Shown here one piece after another: positions 1-9,454 of a stretch of 64,000 nucleotides of DNA. How positions within the stretch are numbered: the first letter of the stretch is position 1; each line of letters opens with the position of its first letter. The position numbers and the translations under genes were made by a program. The notes beneath the pieces are model-generated. The model ran no database searches and was not told the DNA's origin. It saw only the letters and a list, made by a program, of their open reading frames with translations. Source of the stretch: Epilithonimonas zeae (GTDB lineage: Bacteria; Bacteroidota; Bacteroidia; Flavobacteriales; Weeksellaceae); contig NZ_CP075338.1 in NCBI RefSeq assembly GCF_023278365.1, positions 2,542,001 to 2,606,000 on the forward strand. Reading direction: 5' to 3'.

Positions 1-703
1 TCACTTCGCCGGTAATGTAAGATGATTTTTTTGATGCTAAGAATGCTACCAAATCTGCCACCTCTTCTGCTTCTCCAAACCGGTTTGCCGGAATCATTAC
101 TTTCAATTCATTCTCATCAAAATCCTGGGTCATATCGGTTTTGATAAAACCTGGCGCCACTGCATTAACTGTAATATTCCTCTTAGCAATCTCTTGAGCC
201 AAAGCTTTCGTCGCACCAATTACCGCTGCTTTTGCTGCCGAATAATTGGTTTGCCCTGCTGTTCCCTTCACTCCGGAAACAGAAACCATATTGATGATTC
301 TGCCATATTTGTTACGCAACAATTTCTGAATAAAGAAATTAGTCACATTGAAAAAACCATTTAAACTGGTGTTGACAACATTGTTCCAATCCTCGTGTTT
401 CATCCACATAAACAACCCGTCTCTTGTGATCCCTGCATTATTGACAATAACTTCAACTACAGAGTCCGGATTTTTTTCCTGCCAATTTCCAAGAACCGAT
501 TGTACTTCTTCAGCATTTCCTACATCAAATTTAAGAATTTCCCCAGTAGAACCCAATTCTTTAACGCTTTGTAAAGTTTCCTCTGCAGCAGACTTATTGG
601 AAGTATAATTAATCAAAATATGATAGTTCTTTTCTTCTGCAAGTTTCAAGCAGATCGCTCTACCAATTCCTCTGGAACCTCCAGTTACGATTGCACATTT
701 CAT
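1..703 (-). CDS. fabG: 3-oxoacyl-ACP reductase FabG-like, 3' end outside window
   Basis: Short-chain dehydrogenase that reduces 3-oxoacyl-ACP with NADPH. The minus strand opens with ATG at 703 and stays open to the window edge (234 codons seen), so the C-terminus is missing. It starts MKCAIVTGGSRGIGRAI, the TGxxxGxG Rossmann loop. NNAG follows in mid-protein, then Ser in MVSVSG and YSAAK, giving the Ser-Tyr-Lys triad, and the late part reads NAVAPGFIKTDMT. It lies 21 nt downstream of the ammonia-lyase gene on the same strand, so the two are probably co-transcribed. In flexirubin-type clusters a dedicated FabG works on the polyene chain. Assignment to that role rather than housekeeping fatty acid synthesis is an inference from the neighbour. 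Confidence 0.9.
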   Translation of the reverse strand, partial: MKCAIVTGGSRGIGRAICLKLAEEKNYHILINYTSNKSAAEETLQSVKELGSTGEILKFDVGNAEEVQSVLGNWQEKNPDSVVEVIVNNAGITRDGLFMWMKHEDWNNVVNTSLNGFFNVTNFFIQKLLRNKYGRIINMVSVSGVKGTAGQTNYSAAKAAVIGATKALAQEIAKRNITVNAVAPGFIKTDMTQDFDENELKVMIPANRFGEAEEVADLVAFLASKKSSYITGEV

Positions 704-724
704 AATCCTCTTCTATTAATTTGA

Positions 725-2260
725 TTATTGATGTAACGCTTCGGTTTTCATCAGATATTCTTTTACTTTTTGCAAATATGGATACATCACCATATCATCA
801 GAAAAAGCCGGAATTATTTTTCTAATCTCGTCATACAATTCTTTTGTTGAAGATGAAATCCTGTCTTGAAAACCAAGATATTCAATGGCTTGAACAATGG
901 TAATTAACTCAATTGATAATACTTCGAAAGCATTTTCTATCACTTTTCTACAGATTACTGCCGCATTGGTTCCCATACTTACAACATCCTGATTATCATT
1001 ATTGTTAGGAATACTATGAACGTACATTGGATTCGACAACATCTGGCTTTCCGCCGTTGTAGAAGTTGCCGTGAACTGAACACCTTGCATACCGAAGTTG
1101 AAACCTAATTTCCCCAAATTTACAAATGGAGGAAAGATTTCATTGATTTTAGAATTCAAAAGATAGTTCAATTGTCTTTCTGCTAACATTGTCAGTTTTG
1201 TAACAACAATTTTCAGCTTGTCCATTTCCAAGGAAATATAATCCCCGTGGAAATTACCGCCGTGATAAACGTGTTGATCATCAACATTGATAATCGGATT
1301 ATCATTAGCAGAATTGATCTCGTTTTCAAGTACATTTTCTGTATATTGCAACGTGTCCAGAACCGGTCCCAAGATCTGAGGAACACATCTTAACGAATAA
1401 TATTCCTGAACTTTTTCTTTGAAAACTTTATTCTGCTCCTCAAAGCTCGTATATAAGTGGTCTTCTCTTTTTCTAATTAACTTACTATCAGATAAATAAT
1501 CTCGCATTTTCTCAGCAACCTTTTGTTGTCCGAGATGCTTTTTAGTTGCATTCAAAGATTCTGAAAAATGGTCATCGTAAGCCTGAACCAATTCATTGAT
1601 TGCGCAAGATAATTTAATAGAGATATCAGTTAGTTGATTGGCTTTATATGCATTTACGATCCCGATTCCTGACATCACAGAAGTTCCGTTCATCAAGGCC
1701 AAACCCTCACGGATCTCGACTTTTATTGGTTCTAATCCTAATTCTGCAAAAACATCTTTTGTTGATCTTCTTTCGTTGTTATAAAAAACTTCACCTTCGC
1801 CAATAAGAACCAAAGCCAAGTGTGCCAACTGAACCAAATCACCACTTGCACCAACACCGCCGTGCTCGAAAATCAAGGGTGTAATATCTCTGTTAATTAA
1901 TTCTTTAAGCAAATTCACAACGGAATCGTGAACGCCAGAATGTCCTAATGACAAAACATTCAGTCTTGCCAACATACAAGCCTTAACTTCATCCGCTGGC
2001 AAAGTATTTCCGATACCCGAAGAATGGCTTCTTATCAAATTATACTGGAGCTGATGTGTATCGCTATCGTTGATTTTGAACTGTGCCATTGGCCCAAAAC
2101 CAGTATTGACACCATAAATGACTTTGTTCTTTGAAAACTCTTTTAGAAATTGGAAACTGGCATTAACTCTTTGCAAAAGTGAATCATCCAACTCAACATT
2201 TTCATTTTCAATAATCACCCTTTGGAAATCCCGAATGCTTAAATGGTTGCTAATTTTCAT
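725..2260 (-). CDS. Tyrosine ammonia-lyase (HAL/PAL family) of the flexirubin type
   Basis: Expected to deaminate L-tyrosine to 4-coumarate, the aryl starter of flexirubin pigments. The 511-residue protein has the MIO-forming Ala-Ser-Gly in GVGASGDLVQ, the YGVNTGFGP loop carrying the catalytic Tyr, and the NSANDNP and YVHSIPNNNDNQD segments of the family. The selectivity loop reads NLIRSHSSG. From memory the sequence is very close to the characterised Flavobacterium johnsoniae tyrosine ammonia-lyase over its whole length. Start is ATG at 2260. Pipelines often call such genes hutH. A hut operon does lie near 56-58 kb but without a lyase, so histidase activity cannot be fully excluded. Cluster context favours tyrosine. 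Confidence 0.85.
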   Translation of the reverse strand: MKISNHLSIRDFQRVIIENENVELDDSLLQRVNASFQFLKEFSKNKVIYGVNTGFGPMAQFKINDSDTHQLQYNLIRSHSSGIGNTLPADEVKACMLARLNVLSLGHSGVHDSVVNLLKELINRDITPLIFEHGGVGASGDLVQLAHLALVLIGEGEVFYNNERRSTKDVFAELGLEPIKVEIREGLALMNGTSVMSGIGIVNAYKANQLTDISIKLSCAINELVQAYDDHFSESLNATKKHLGQQKVAEKMRDYLSDSKLIRKREDHLYTSFEEQNKVFKEKVQEYYSLRCVPQILGPVLDTLQYTENVLENEINSANDNPIINVDDQHVYHGGNFHGDYISLEMDKLKIVVTKLTMLAERQLNYLLNSKINEIFPPFVNLGKLGFNFGMQGVQFTATSTTAESQMLSNPMYVHSIPNNNDNQDVVSMGTNAAVICRKVIENAFEVLSIELITIVQAIEYLGFQDRISSSTKELYDEIRKIIPAFSDDMVMYPYLQKVKEYLMKTEALHQ

Positions 2261-2302
2261 TAATTATAGGAATAAAAGACAAATTTGGAATATAATTAAA
2301 TA

Positions 2303-2318
2303 TTTGTCATTAATTTTG
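2303..2318 (+). promoter_or_regulatory. Candidate promoter of the halogenase-like gene
   Basis: TAATTTTG at 2311-2318 fits the Bacteroidota -7 consensus TAnnTTTG. A TTG at 2285-2287 lies 23 nt upstream, at the long edge of the reported spacing. The gene start is at 2346, leaving a leader of roughly 20 nt. Confidence 0.5.
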
Positions 2319-2345
2319 CGCAAAGATAAAAGTTTTATTAAACAA

Positions 2346-3593
2346 ATGAGTAAAGAATTTGTTGATGTTCTCGTAATTGGCGCAGGACCTTCGGGTTGTG
2401 TTTCCTCTGCATATCTGAAAAATAATAACATCAACGTCAAAGTTGTTGAAAAAACAAAATTCCCAAGACTGGTTGTTGGCGAGAGTTTGATTCCCCGCGT
2501 GATGGATCATTTTGAAGAAGCTGGATTGTTTCCGGCATTGGACAAAATGGGATTTGAGAAGAAATTGGGCGCTCGTTTTATGCGAGGTGATGAAGTTTGT
2601 ATTTTCGATTTCAGCAACAAGTTTGGAGAAGGCTGGGACTGGACCTGGCAGGTTCCGAGAGCCGATTTTGACAATACCTTAGCTCAGGAAGTTATTAAAA
2701 AAGGAATCGATCTTGAATTCGAAACCGAAGTTGTTGGGATTGAGTTTAACGGAACTGATTCTATTACAACAGTCAAGAATAAAGACGGCGAAACCAAGGA
2801 AATCCACGCTAAATTTGTTATTGATTCCAGTGGTTATGGACGGGTTTTACCGAGACTTTTAGATTTAGAAAAACCTTCAAAGCTGTCTCCACACTCAGCG
2901 ATTTTTTCTCACGTTAACGATATTAATAGAGAAGAAGGTGTTGAAGGCACTTTGATTTCTTTTGACATTATTGAAACTGAAGTCTGGCTTTGGGTCATTC
3001 CTTTTTCCAATGGCAATACAAGTTTGGGAATTGTTGGACCAACCGAATACATTGAAAATTTAATCGAAAACGGAGACATAGCAGCTGCATTAAGAAAAGC
3101 AATTTCTCTTTCTGACTATTATGTGAAGCGCTTTGGTGATGTAGAATTTCTATTTGAGCCGAGACATTTGAAAGATTATTCTTGTTCGGTAAAAAGTTTA
3201 TTCGGAGACGGATTTGCTTTAACTGGAAATGCTTCAGAATTCCTGGATCCGGTTTTCTCATCCGGAATGGCTTTCGCAACAGAATCCGGAATGCTGGCTG
3301 CAAAATTAGCTTTAAGACAACTAAACGGCGAAACGATTGACTGGCAAAAAGAATATTCGGATTATATTCTATACGGCGTGAATGTTTTCACAACCTACGT
3401 GAAGGAATGGTACACAGGAAATCTTCAGGAATTATTTTTTCATCAACCCGAAAATCCTGATGTGAAAAGGAAAATCTGTGCAGTTCTCGCAGGTTATGTC
3501 TGGAACAAAAAGAATCCATTTGTGAGATTACACGATTCTGCAGTGATTAATCTTGCGAATTACATCAAAGTAGAAAAGCTCGAACAGCAATAG
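2346..3593 (+). CDS. Flavin-dependent halogenase/monooxygenase-like protein
   Basis: FAD-binding oxidoreductase of 415 residues. The frame is open from 2118, but the protein starts at ATG 2346, because earlier codons overlap the divergent lyase gene and the Rossmann motif begins right after this Met (GAGPSG at residues 12-17). VGESLIP at 44-50 and GWDWTWQVPR near 96-105 resemble FADH2-dependent phenolic halogenases; two lysines at 72-73 are candidates for the halogenase active-site Lys. Halogenated or hydroxylated aryl rings occur in flexirubins, so ring tailoring is a reasonable role. The alternative is a geranylgeranyl-reductase-like or hydroxylating enzyme. Transcribed divergently from the lyase. 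Confidence 0.7.
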   Translation: MSKEFVDVLVIGAGPSGCVSSAYLKNNNINVKVVEKTKFPRLVVGESLIPRVMDHFEEAGLFPALDKMGFEKKLGARFMRGDEVCIFDFSNKFGEGWDWTWQVPRADFDNTLAQEVIKKGIDLEFETEVVGIEFNGTDSITTVKNKDGETKEIHAKFVIDSSGYGRVLPRLLDLEKPSKLSPHSAIFSHVNDINREEGVEGTLISFDIIETEVWLWVIPFSNGNTSLGIVGPTEYIENLIENGDIAAALRKAISLSDYYVKRFGDVEFLFEPRHLKDYSCSVKSLFGDGFALTGNASEFLDPVFSSGMAFATESGMLAAKLALRQLNGETIDWQKEYSDYILYGVNVFTTYVKEWYTGNLQELFFHQPENPDVKRKICAVLAGYVWNKKNPFVRLHDSAVINLANYIKVEKLEQQ

Positions 3594-3619
3594 AAAAAGA
3601 CCGCGATTGGCGGTCTTTT
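3594..3619. terminator. Bidirectional terminator between convergent genes
   Basis: GACCGC (3599-3604), loop GATTG, GCGGTC (3610-3615), flanked by an A run on the left and TTTT on the right. It sits between a plus-strand and a minus-strand gene ending 29 nt apart and can serve both. Confidence 0.85.
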
Positions 3620-3622
3620 GTT

Positions 3623-4228
3623 TTATTTAGTTCCTTTATTAATTTCTCTCAAAAGTAATCTTCCTAATTTTTCATAGGCTGCCGAAATCCTGTCATACTC
3701 CATAACATCACCACTCATTCCTGCAGGTAATTTCCCAACCACTTCATCAGCACTTATGTAAAGCAAAGCAACTGTTGGATTAGCAGTTTCAACAAACTTG
3801 ATATCAGCAGACAAAATAGCCGGCTGCATCACAAATCCGCCGTGCCATCCCGGAGATATCCACTTTGCATCTACGACAAGTGTATATTTCGCTTCAATGT
3901 CTTTTTTAAACTCAACTTTTTTAGAACCCTTTAAAGCTTTTAAAAAATCATCCAGATAAACTGATTTATATCTTTCCCATTCGCCACTCCACTTCTTCCA
4001 GCCATCATTGCCTCTTTTCGGATTCGCCAGCAAGTCCTGCTTTCTCTTCTCAAGATATTGAGCCTCTGTTAGTTTTTCTTTCAGAATCAAAACATTATCA
4101 AACTTAAGTTCAACATCTACTTGCGTTTGATCCTTTAGAAAGTCAAAATTTCCCGATTCAATTTTTAGCTTTTGCGAAAATACAGTTGTTGTAACTGCTA
4201 CGAATAGAATTAATAAGAGTTTTTTCAT
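3623..4228 (-). CDS. Secreted protein of unknown function in pigment cluster
   Basis: 201 residues starting MKKLLLILFVAVTTTVFSQ, a clear signal peptide cleaved after SQ, with no lipobox Cys. The mature part is mixed polar sequence with KWSGEWERYKS and a later WHGGFVMQPAILSADIKF segment, and no catalytic motif I recognise. It lies 22 nt downstream of the ligase gene on the same strand, so it probably shares its transcript. Envelope proteins are regular members of flexirubin clusters, because the pigment ends up in the outer membrane. A role in pigment placement is only a guess. Confidence 0.7.
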   Translation of the reverse strand: MKKLLLILFVAVTTTVFSQKLKIESGNFDFLKDQTQVDVELKFDNVLILKEKLTEAQYLEKRKQDLLANPKRGNDGWKKWSGEWERYKSVYLDDFLKALKGSKKVEFKKDIEAKYTLVVDAKWISPGWHGGFVMQPAILSADIKFVETANPTVALLYISADEVVGKLPAGMSGDVMEYDRISAAYEKLGRLLLREINKGTK

Positions 4229-4250
4229 AGTTTTTTATTAAGTATAATTT

Positions 4251-5546
4251 TTATGGTCGTAAATCTATAAAATTAATCGGTTTTCGGCTGTTTGGATTAA
4301 AAACATTTTTCGATAACACTTCAAAATCCACAACTTCGATTTTTGGACTTACTCTCAGTTTTGCGCGGAAATGATCTCTGACTTCATTTACAAAACTCTC
4401 GTCCTCACTGTCCGTACTTAGTTTGATAATGATTTCGTCCAAACCAATTTCATCCGACTGAATAACGATTTGATAACACAGAATATTACTAAAATCATTC
4501 AAAATATCATTCATCGCCGGCGGATAAAGCGTCGTTCCTTTGTATTTTATCATTTGTTGTTTTCTTCCGATAACAGGACTTAATCGCATTGTATTTCGTC
4601 CGCATTTACAAGGTTCGTAATGCGCTTTTACCAGATCTCCGGTTTTAAATCTCAATAATGGAAGCGCTTCAACCCCCAAAGTTGTAATCGTTAATTCACC
4701 GCTTTCTCCTTCTTTTACAGGATTTTCGTCTTCATCGAGGATTTCTGTAATAATCAATTCAGGATGATGATGTCCGCCAACTTGGAATTCACATTCCGTG
4801 AAAGCCGTACTCATTTCCGTAGAAGCATAAGTTGAAAATAGTTGAATGTTCCATCTTTCCTTTATTTTTCGAGACAAAATATTATCTGTGAAATCTTGAT
4901 TTTTAAGTCCTTCTCCAATACAAATCGCACCATAAACACTGGAATTTTTGTAATCTAATCCGTGTTTTTCAGCATAATCTATCATTTTCAAAAGAAAAGA
5001 TGGAACGGTTATCAAATATTTTGGCTTGTATCTGAAAATCGAATCCCATTGCAATTCCGGAATTCCGGGTCCCATTCTCACGACACTTGCGCCCATTTTT
5101 CTGAGTCCTAGAAAATAAGCCAAACCGGCCATAAATCTTTTATCAATGGTCGTAATCATTTGCACAACATCACCTTTTTGAATTCCTGCACAAGCAAAGG
5201 AAATTGCTTCATTATAAGCTAATCTCTCCAAATCTTTATCCGAAAGTCCGAAAGTTACAGGATCACCCAAAGTTCCCGAGGTCGTACTATAATCAACAAT
5301 CTCGCTTTGCGGAACACAGAAAAAATCATCATTATTTTGTTGAATATCATTTTTAGAAGTCGTAGGGATTTTTTGTAAATCTTCTAAAAAGTTAATACGA
5401 CTGATATCAATATTGTTCTCTTTAAAAAGTTTCTGATAATAGGGCGAATGATTTTCCAGATAAACCAAAAGTTCTCTCAATTTGCCTTCCTGAAAGCTTT
5501 TGATTGAATCTGAATCTGATTTTTCAATAATTGGGTATAGTTCCAA
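4251..5546 (-). CDS. AMP-forming acid ligase, phenylacetate-CoA ligase family
   Basis: 431 residues of the PaaK-like branch of the adenylate-forming superfamily. The phosphate-binding loop is TTSGTLGDP, the adenine region reads STYASTEM, and the hinge region has LRFKTGDLVKAHYEPCKCGR followed by a GRKQQMIKYKG loop. In flexirubin clusters a ligase of this kind activates the 4-coumarate made by the lyase for loading on the carrier protein, which fits the neighbour at 725-2260. The start is TTG at 5546; an in-frame stop lies three codons upstream and there is no ATG in between. Substrate is inferred from context only. Confidence 0.75.
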   Translation of the reverse strand: MELYPIIEKSDSDSIKSFQEGKLRELLVYLENHSPYYQKLFKENNIDISRINFLEDLQKIPTTSKNDIQQNNDDFFCVPQSEIVDYSTTSGTLGDPVTFGLSDKDLERLAYNEAISFACAGIQKGDVVQMITTIDKRFMAGLAYFLGLRKMGASVVRMGPGIPELQWDSIFRYKPKYLITVPSFLLKMIDYAEKHGLDYKNSSVYGAICIGEGLKNQDFTDNILSRKIKERWNIQLFSTYASTEMSTAFTECEFQVGGHHHPELIITEILDEDENPVKEGESGELTITTLGVEALPLLRFKTGDLVKAHYEPCKCGRNTMRLSPVIGRKQQMIKYKGTTLYPPAMNDILNDFSNILCYQIVIQSDEIGLDEIIIKLSTDSEDESFVNEVRDHFRAKLRVSPKIEVVDFEVLSKNVFNPNSRKPINFIDLRP

Positions 5547-5855
5547 GGATGATTATTTTAATTTAAAAGTTATTAAACATAAAAAAGTTAAGTGTCATTT
5601 TTCTCGCTGATTTCGCAAATTATGCAGATTATTTTCATCTGCTAAATCTTTAAAATCTGCGAGATATTAAATCTGACACACTGAATTCTTTTATGACTTT
5701 TGTGGTTTTACTCTTTTGCACAAATTTATAAATTTTATGGTTCTGAATTTGAAGTTTTTAACATTCAAAAACCACTCAAAAGATGTGCTAAAAATCGACA
5801 AAAATCACTAAATTCGCAAACTTAATCCACAAGAAACAGATTTGACACATTAAAA
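5547..5855. repeat. Intergenic region with palindromic repeat-like element
   Basis: 309 bases without a gene. TCTCGCTGATTT (5602-5613) pairs with AAATCTGCGAGA (5653-5664) with one mismatch, and inside it GCAGAT (5624-5629) pairs perfectly with ATCTGC (5637-5642), giving a long stem-loop. TGACTTTTGTGGT at 5694-5706 recurs in the intergenic region near 34250. Such palindromes are common scattered repeats in Chryseobacterium and Flavobacterium genomes as I remember them. TAAATTCG at 5809-5816 is a weak promoter-like match for ileS. Confidence 0.6.
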
Positions 5856-8800
5856 ATGAGCAAGTTTACCGAATATAAAAATCTTAGCCTTACCGAAACT
5901 GCTAAAAACATTGCAGAATTCTGGAAAAATAACGACACTTTCAAAAAATCCGTAGAACTTCGTGAAGGACAACCGGAGTTTGTTTTTTACGAAGGACCGC
6001 CTTCTGCCAACGGAATGCCGGGAATTCACCATGTTATGGCAAGAGCGATTAAGGATATTTTTTGCCGTTACCAAACGCAAAACGGGAAACAGGTTTTTCG
6101 TAAAGCTGGCTGGGACACGCACGGACTTCCTGTAGAATTGGGCGTTGAAAAAGAATTGGGAATTACTAAAGAGGATATCGGAAAAAAAATCTCGATTGAA
6201 GAATACAATGAAGCTTGTAAAAACGCTGTGATGCGTTACACAGATGTCTGGAACGATATGACCGAAAAAATTGGTTATTGGGTCGATATGGAAAATCCAT
6301 ATGTAACTTATAAACCAAAATATATGGAAACCGTTTGGTGGCTTTTGAAGCAGATGTATGACAAAGGTCTCATCTACAAAGGTTACACAATCCAGCCGTA
6401 TTCTCCGAAAGCTGGAACTGGATTATCTTCTCACGAAGTTAATCAGCCTGGCGCTTACCGTGATGTGACGGACACGACTGTTGTCGCTCAGTTCAAAACT
6501 TTGCCGGAAACTCTGCCTTCATTTTTACAAGGTTTTGGTGACGTTCATTTCCTGGCTTGGACAACAACGCCTTGGACTTTGCCTTCAAACACCGCTTTAA
6601 CTGTCGGACCAAAAATCGATTATGTTTTGGTTAAGACTTTTAATCAATATACATTTGAGCCGATTAATATTGTTTTAGCGAAAGCCTTAACCGGAAAACA
6701 ATTTGGAAAGAAATATGTTGAAGGAACCGATGAAGATTTTGCAAACTACACTTCAGAAAGCAAAACAATTCCTTATCAGATTTTAACTGAATTCAAAGGT
6801 GCTGATCTGGTTGGAATTAAATATGAGCAACTTTTAGATTACGCAAAACCTTACCAAAATCCTGAAAACGCTTTTCGAGTAATTTCTGGAGATTTCGTAA
6901 CAACGGAAGACGGAACGGGAATTGTTCACACAGCTCCGACTTTTGGTGCGGATGATGCTAAGGTAGCAAAAGAAGCTTCGCCGGAAGTTCCGCCAATGTT
7001 GGTTTTGGATGAGAACGGCAACCCGGTTCCTTTGGTGGATCTGCAAGGTCGATTCCTATCTATTGTTAATGATGAAATCTATGGCTTTGCAAATGAATAT
7101 GTGAAGTCGGAATATCTTAATGATGACGAAAAAACTGCTGAATTTAACATTCAGAAAGAGAAATTAAAATCGATCATCTCGGATTTAAAAGTCTATCTGT
7201 CCGTAGATGAGAGAATTGCACTTAAACTTAGAAAAGAAAACAAAGCTTTCAAGGTTGAAAAATATGTTCACAGTTATCCGCACAGTTGGAGAACCGATGA
7301 GCCATTGTTGTACTACCCATTGGATTCCTGGTTCATCAAGGTAACGGATGTAAAAGACAGAATGTTCGATTTGAATGAAACCATCAACTGGAAACCAAAA
7401 TCTACTGGTGAAGGCCGTTTCGGAAACTGGCTGAAAAATGCCAACGACTGGAATCTTTCCCGTTCAAGATATTGGGGAATTCCGTTGCCGATTTGGAGAA
7501 CAGATGATAAAAAAGAAGAGGTTTTAATCGGTTCTGTTGAGGAATTATACAACGAAATCGAAAAATCCATCAAAGCCGGTTTCCAAAAAGAAAATCCTTT
7601 CAAAGGTTTTGTGATTGGCGATATGTCGGAAGAAAACTATGCAAAAGTAGACCTTCATAAAAATATCGTTGACGAAATCATTTTGGTTTCAGCTTCCGGA
7701 AAACCGATGAAGCGTGAAAGTGATTTGATTGATGTATGGTTCGATTCGGGTTCGATGCCTTATGCGCAATTGCATTATCCTTTCGAAAACAAAGAACAAG
7801 TTGACAATAACAAAGCATTTCCTGCAGATTTTATTGCGGAAGGAGTTGACCAGACGCGTGGCTGGTTCTATACTTTGCACGCCATCGCAACTACGGTTTT
7901 CGACTCAGTCGCTTATAAAAATGTGGTATCTAACGGTTTGGTTCTGGACAAGAACGGACAGAAAATGTCCAAACGTCTTGGAAATGCTGTTGACCCATTT
8001 GAAACGCTTTCAGTTTACGGACCAGATGCGACGCGTTGGTATATGATTTCCAATGCGAATCCTTGGGAAAACCTAAAATTTGATATTGAAGGAATTGATG
8101 AAGTTCGTAGAAAATTCTTCGGAACGCTTTATAACACGTATTCTTTCTTTGCGTTGTATGCGAATGTTGACGGATTCAAGTATCTTGAAAGTAACGTAGA
8201 AAACCGTCCAGAAATTGATCGTTGGATTTTATCAGAATTAAACTTATTAATCAAAGAAGTAAAATCTTTCTACGAAGATTACGAACCGACCAAAGCTGCA
8301 AGAGCAATCAATACGTTTGTTAATGATAACTTGTCCAATTGGTACGTGAGACTATGCAGAAGACGTTTCTGGAAAGGTGATTATTCTGATGACAAAATTT
8401 CCGCTTATCAGACTTTATATACTTGTCTTGAAACTGTTGCTAAATTGTCTGCACCAATTGCACCATTCTTTATGGACCAATTGTTCCAGGATTTGAACAA
8501 AGTGACAGGCAAAGATTTGGTAAATTCTGTTCACTTGACGGATTTCCCTGTTGCAGATGAAAGTTTGATTGACCAGGATTTGGTGGAGAAGACACATTTG
8601 GCTCAGCAAATTACTTCGATGGTTTTTTCATTGAGAAAAAAAGAAAATGTAAAAGTTCGTCAGCCACTTCAAAAAGTGATGATTCCTGTTTTGGACAAAA
8701 AGACAGAAGAGCAAATTTTGGCAGTTTCAGAACTCATCAAGCAAGAAGTGAATGTTAAGGAATTACAACTGATTAATGCAGAAGAAGCGTCGCATCTCAT

Positions 8801-9311
8801 TGTAAAACAGATCAAACCAAATTTCAAAACGCTTGGCGCGAGATTAGGAAAAGATATGAAAACGGTTGCTGGTGAGATTTCAAACTTCAGTTCTGAGCAA
8901 ATTGCTGAACTTGAAAAATCAGGAAAAGTAGAGGTTGCAGGCTACGAAATTACGATAGAAGATGTTGAGATTTCTACGAAAGACATCCCAGGTTGGACGG
9001 TTGCAAGTGAAGGAAAAACAACTGTGGCATTAGATTTGGTATTGACGGATGAATTGAAGGCTGAAGGAGTCGCAAGAGAGTTCATCAACAGGGTTCAAAA
9101 CCTTAGAAAAGACAAAGATTTTGAATTAACGGACAGAATATCAATCCAGTTGGAAGAATCTTGCCCTTACAAAGAAGAATTTATTAACAATGATGCATAT
9201 ATTTCTGCAGAAGTATTGTCGGATAAAATAGAATTTGTAAATTCACTTTCAAATTATGATGAAATAGAGATAGATGAAGAACAATTCAAAGTAAAAATTG
9301 AAAAAAAATAA
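5856..9311 (+). CDS. ileS: Isoleucyl-tRNA synthetase, eukaryote-like type
   Basis: Charges tRNA-Ile. At 1151 residues it is about 200 longer than the E. coli enzyme. The HIGH-equivalent is GIHH at 56-59 after GPPSANGMP, followed by GWDTHGLPVE. The second signature is KMSKR at 703-707 (GQKMSKRLGN). The editing domain contains WTTTPWTLPSNTA and GTGIVHTAPTFGADD. KMSKR, the altered first motif and the lack of a C-terminal Cys4 zinc finger place it in the IleRS2/eukaryotic-like group, which is generally poorly inhibited by mupirocin. ATG at 5856. No strong terminator follows. Confidence 0.97.
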   Translation: MSKFTEYKNLSLTETAKNIAEFWKNNDTFKKSVELREGQPEFVFYEGPPSANGMPGIHHVMARAIKDIFCRYQTQNGKQVFRKAGWDTHGLPVELGVEKELGITKEDIGKKISIEEYNEACKNAVMRYTDVWNDMTEKIGYWVDMENPYVTYKPKYMETVWWLLKQMYDKGLIYKGYTIQPYSPKAGTGLSSHEVNQPGAYRDVTDTTVVAQFKTLPETLPSFLQGFGDVHFLAWTTTPWTLPSNTALTVGPKIDYVLVKTFNQYTFEPINIVLAKALTGKQFGKKYVEGTDEDFANYTSESKTIPYQILTEFKGADLVGIKYEQLLDYAKPYQNPENAFRVISGDFVTTEDGTGIVHTAPTFGADDAKVAKEASPEVPPMLVLDENGNPVPLVDLQGRFLSIVNDEIYGFANEYVKSEYLNDDEKTAEFNIQKEKLKSIISDLKVYLSVDERIALKLRKENKAFKVEKYVHSYPHSWRTDEPLLYYPLDSWFIKVTDVKDRMFDLNETINWKPKSTGEGRFGNWLKNANDWNLSRSRYWGIPLPIWRTDDKKEEVLIGSVEELYNEIEKSIKAGFQKENPFKGFVIGDMSEENYAKVDLHKNIVDEIILVSASGKPMKRESDLIDVWFDSGSMPYAQLHYPFENKEQVDNNKAFPADFIAEGVDQTRGWFYTLHAIATTVFDSVAYKNVVSNGLVLDKNGQKMSKRLGNAVDPFETLSVYGPDATRWYMISNANPWENLKFDIEGIDEVRRKFFGTLYNTYSFFALYANVDGFKYLESNVENRPEIDRWILSELNLLIKEVKSFYEDYEPTKAARAINTFVNDNLSNWYVRLCRRRFWKGDYSDDKISAYQTLYTCLETVAKLSAPIAPFFMDQLFQDLNKVTGKDLVNSVHLTDFPVADESLIDQDLVEKTHLAQQITSMVFSLRKKENVKVRQPLQKVMIPVLDKKTEEQILAVSELIKQEVNVKELQLINAEEASHLIVKQIKPNFKTLGARLGKDMKTVAGEISNFSSEQIAELEKSGKVEVAGYEITIEDVEISTKDIPGWTVASEGKTTVALDLVLTDELKAEGVAREFINRVQNLRKDKDFELTDRISIQLEESCPYKEEFINNDAYISAEVLSDKIEFVNSLSNYDEIEIDEEQFKVKIEKK

Positions 9312-9454
9312 TCAATATTTATTTTCTGTTAAGAATTTATTAATTGAAAGTATTACCAGAATTAATTCAAATTTTATCTTTATTCTTGCTGATTTAAAAA
9401 TGCGTGGCTGCTAAGGAAAGCCAAAAAAAATAAAAATTTGAACAATTAATAACG

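Noticed and set aside
725-2260. hutH (histidase) for the ammonia-lyase gene
   Set aside because: The MIO motif is shared by all family members. Overall resemblance to the known flavobacterial tyrosine ammonia-lyase and the pigment neighbours favour tyrosine; the hut operon at 56-58 kb is separate.
2118-2345. Longer N-terminus for the flavoprotein
   Set aside because: The extension overlaps the divergent lyase gene, has no protein-like pattern, and the Rossmann motif starts right after the ATG at 2346.
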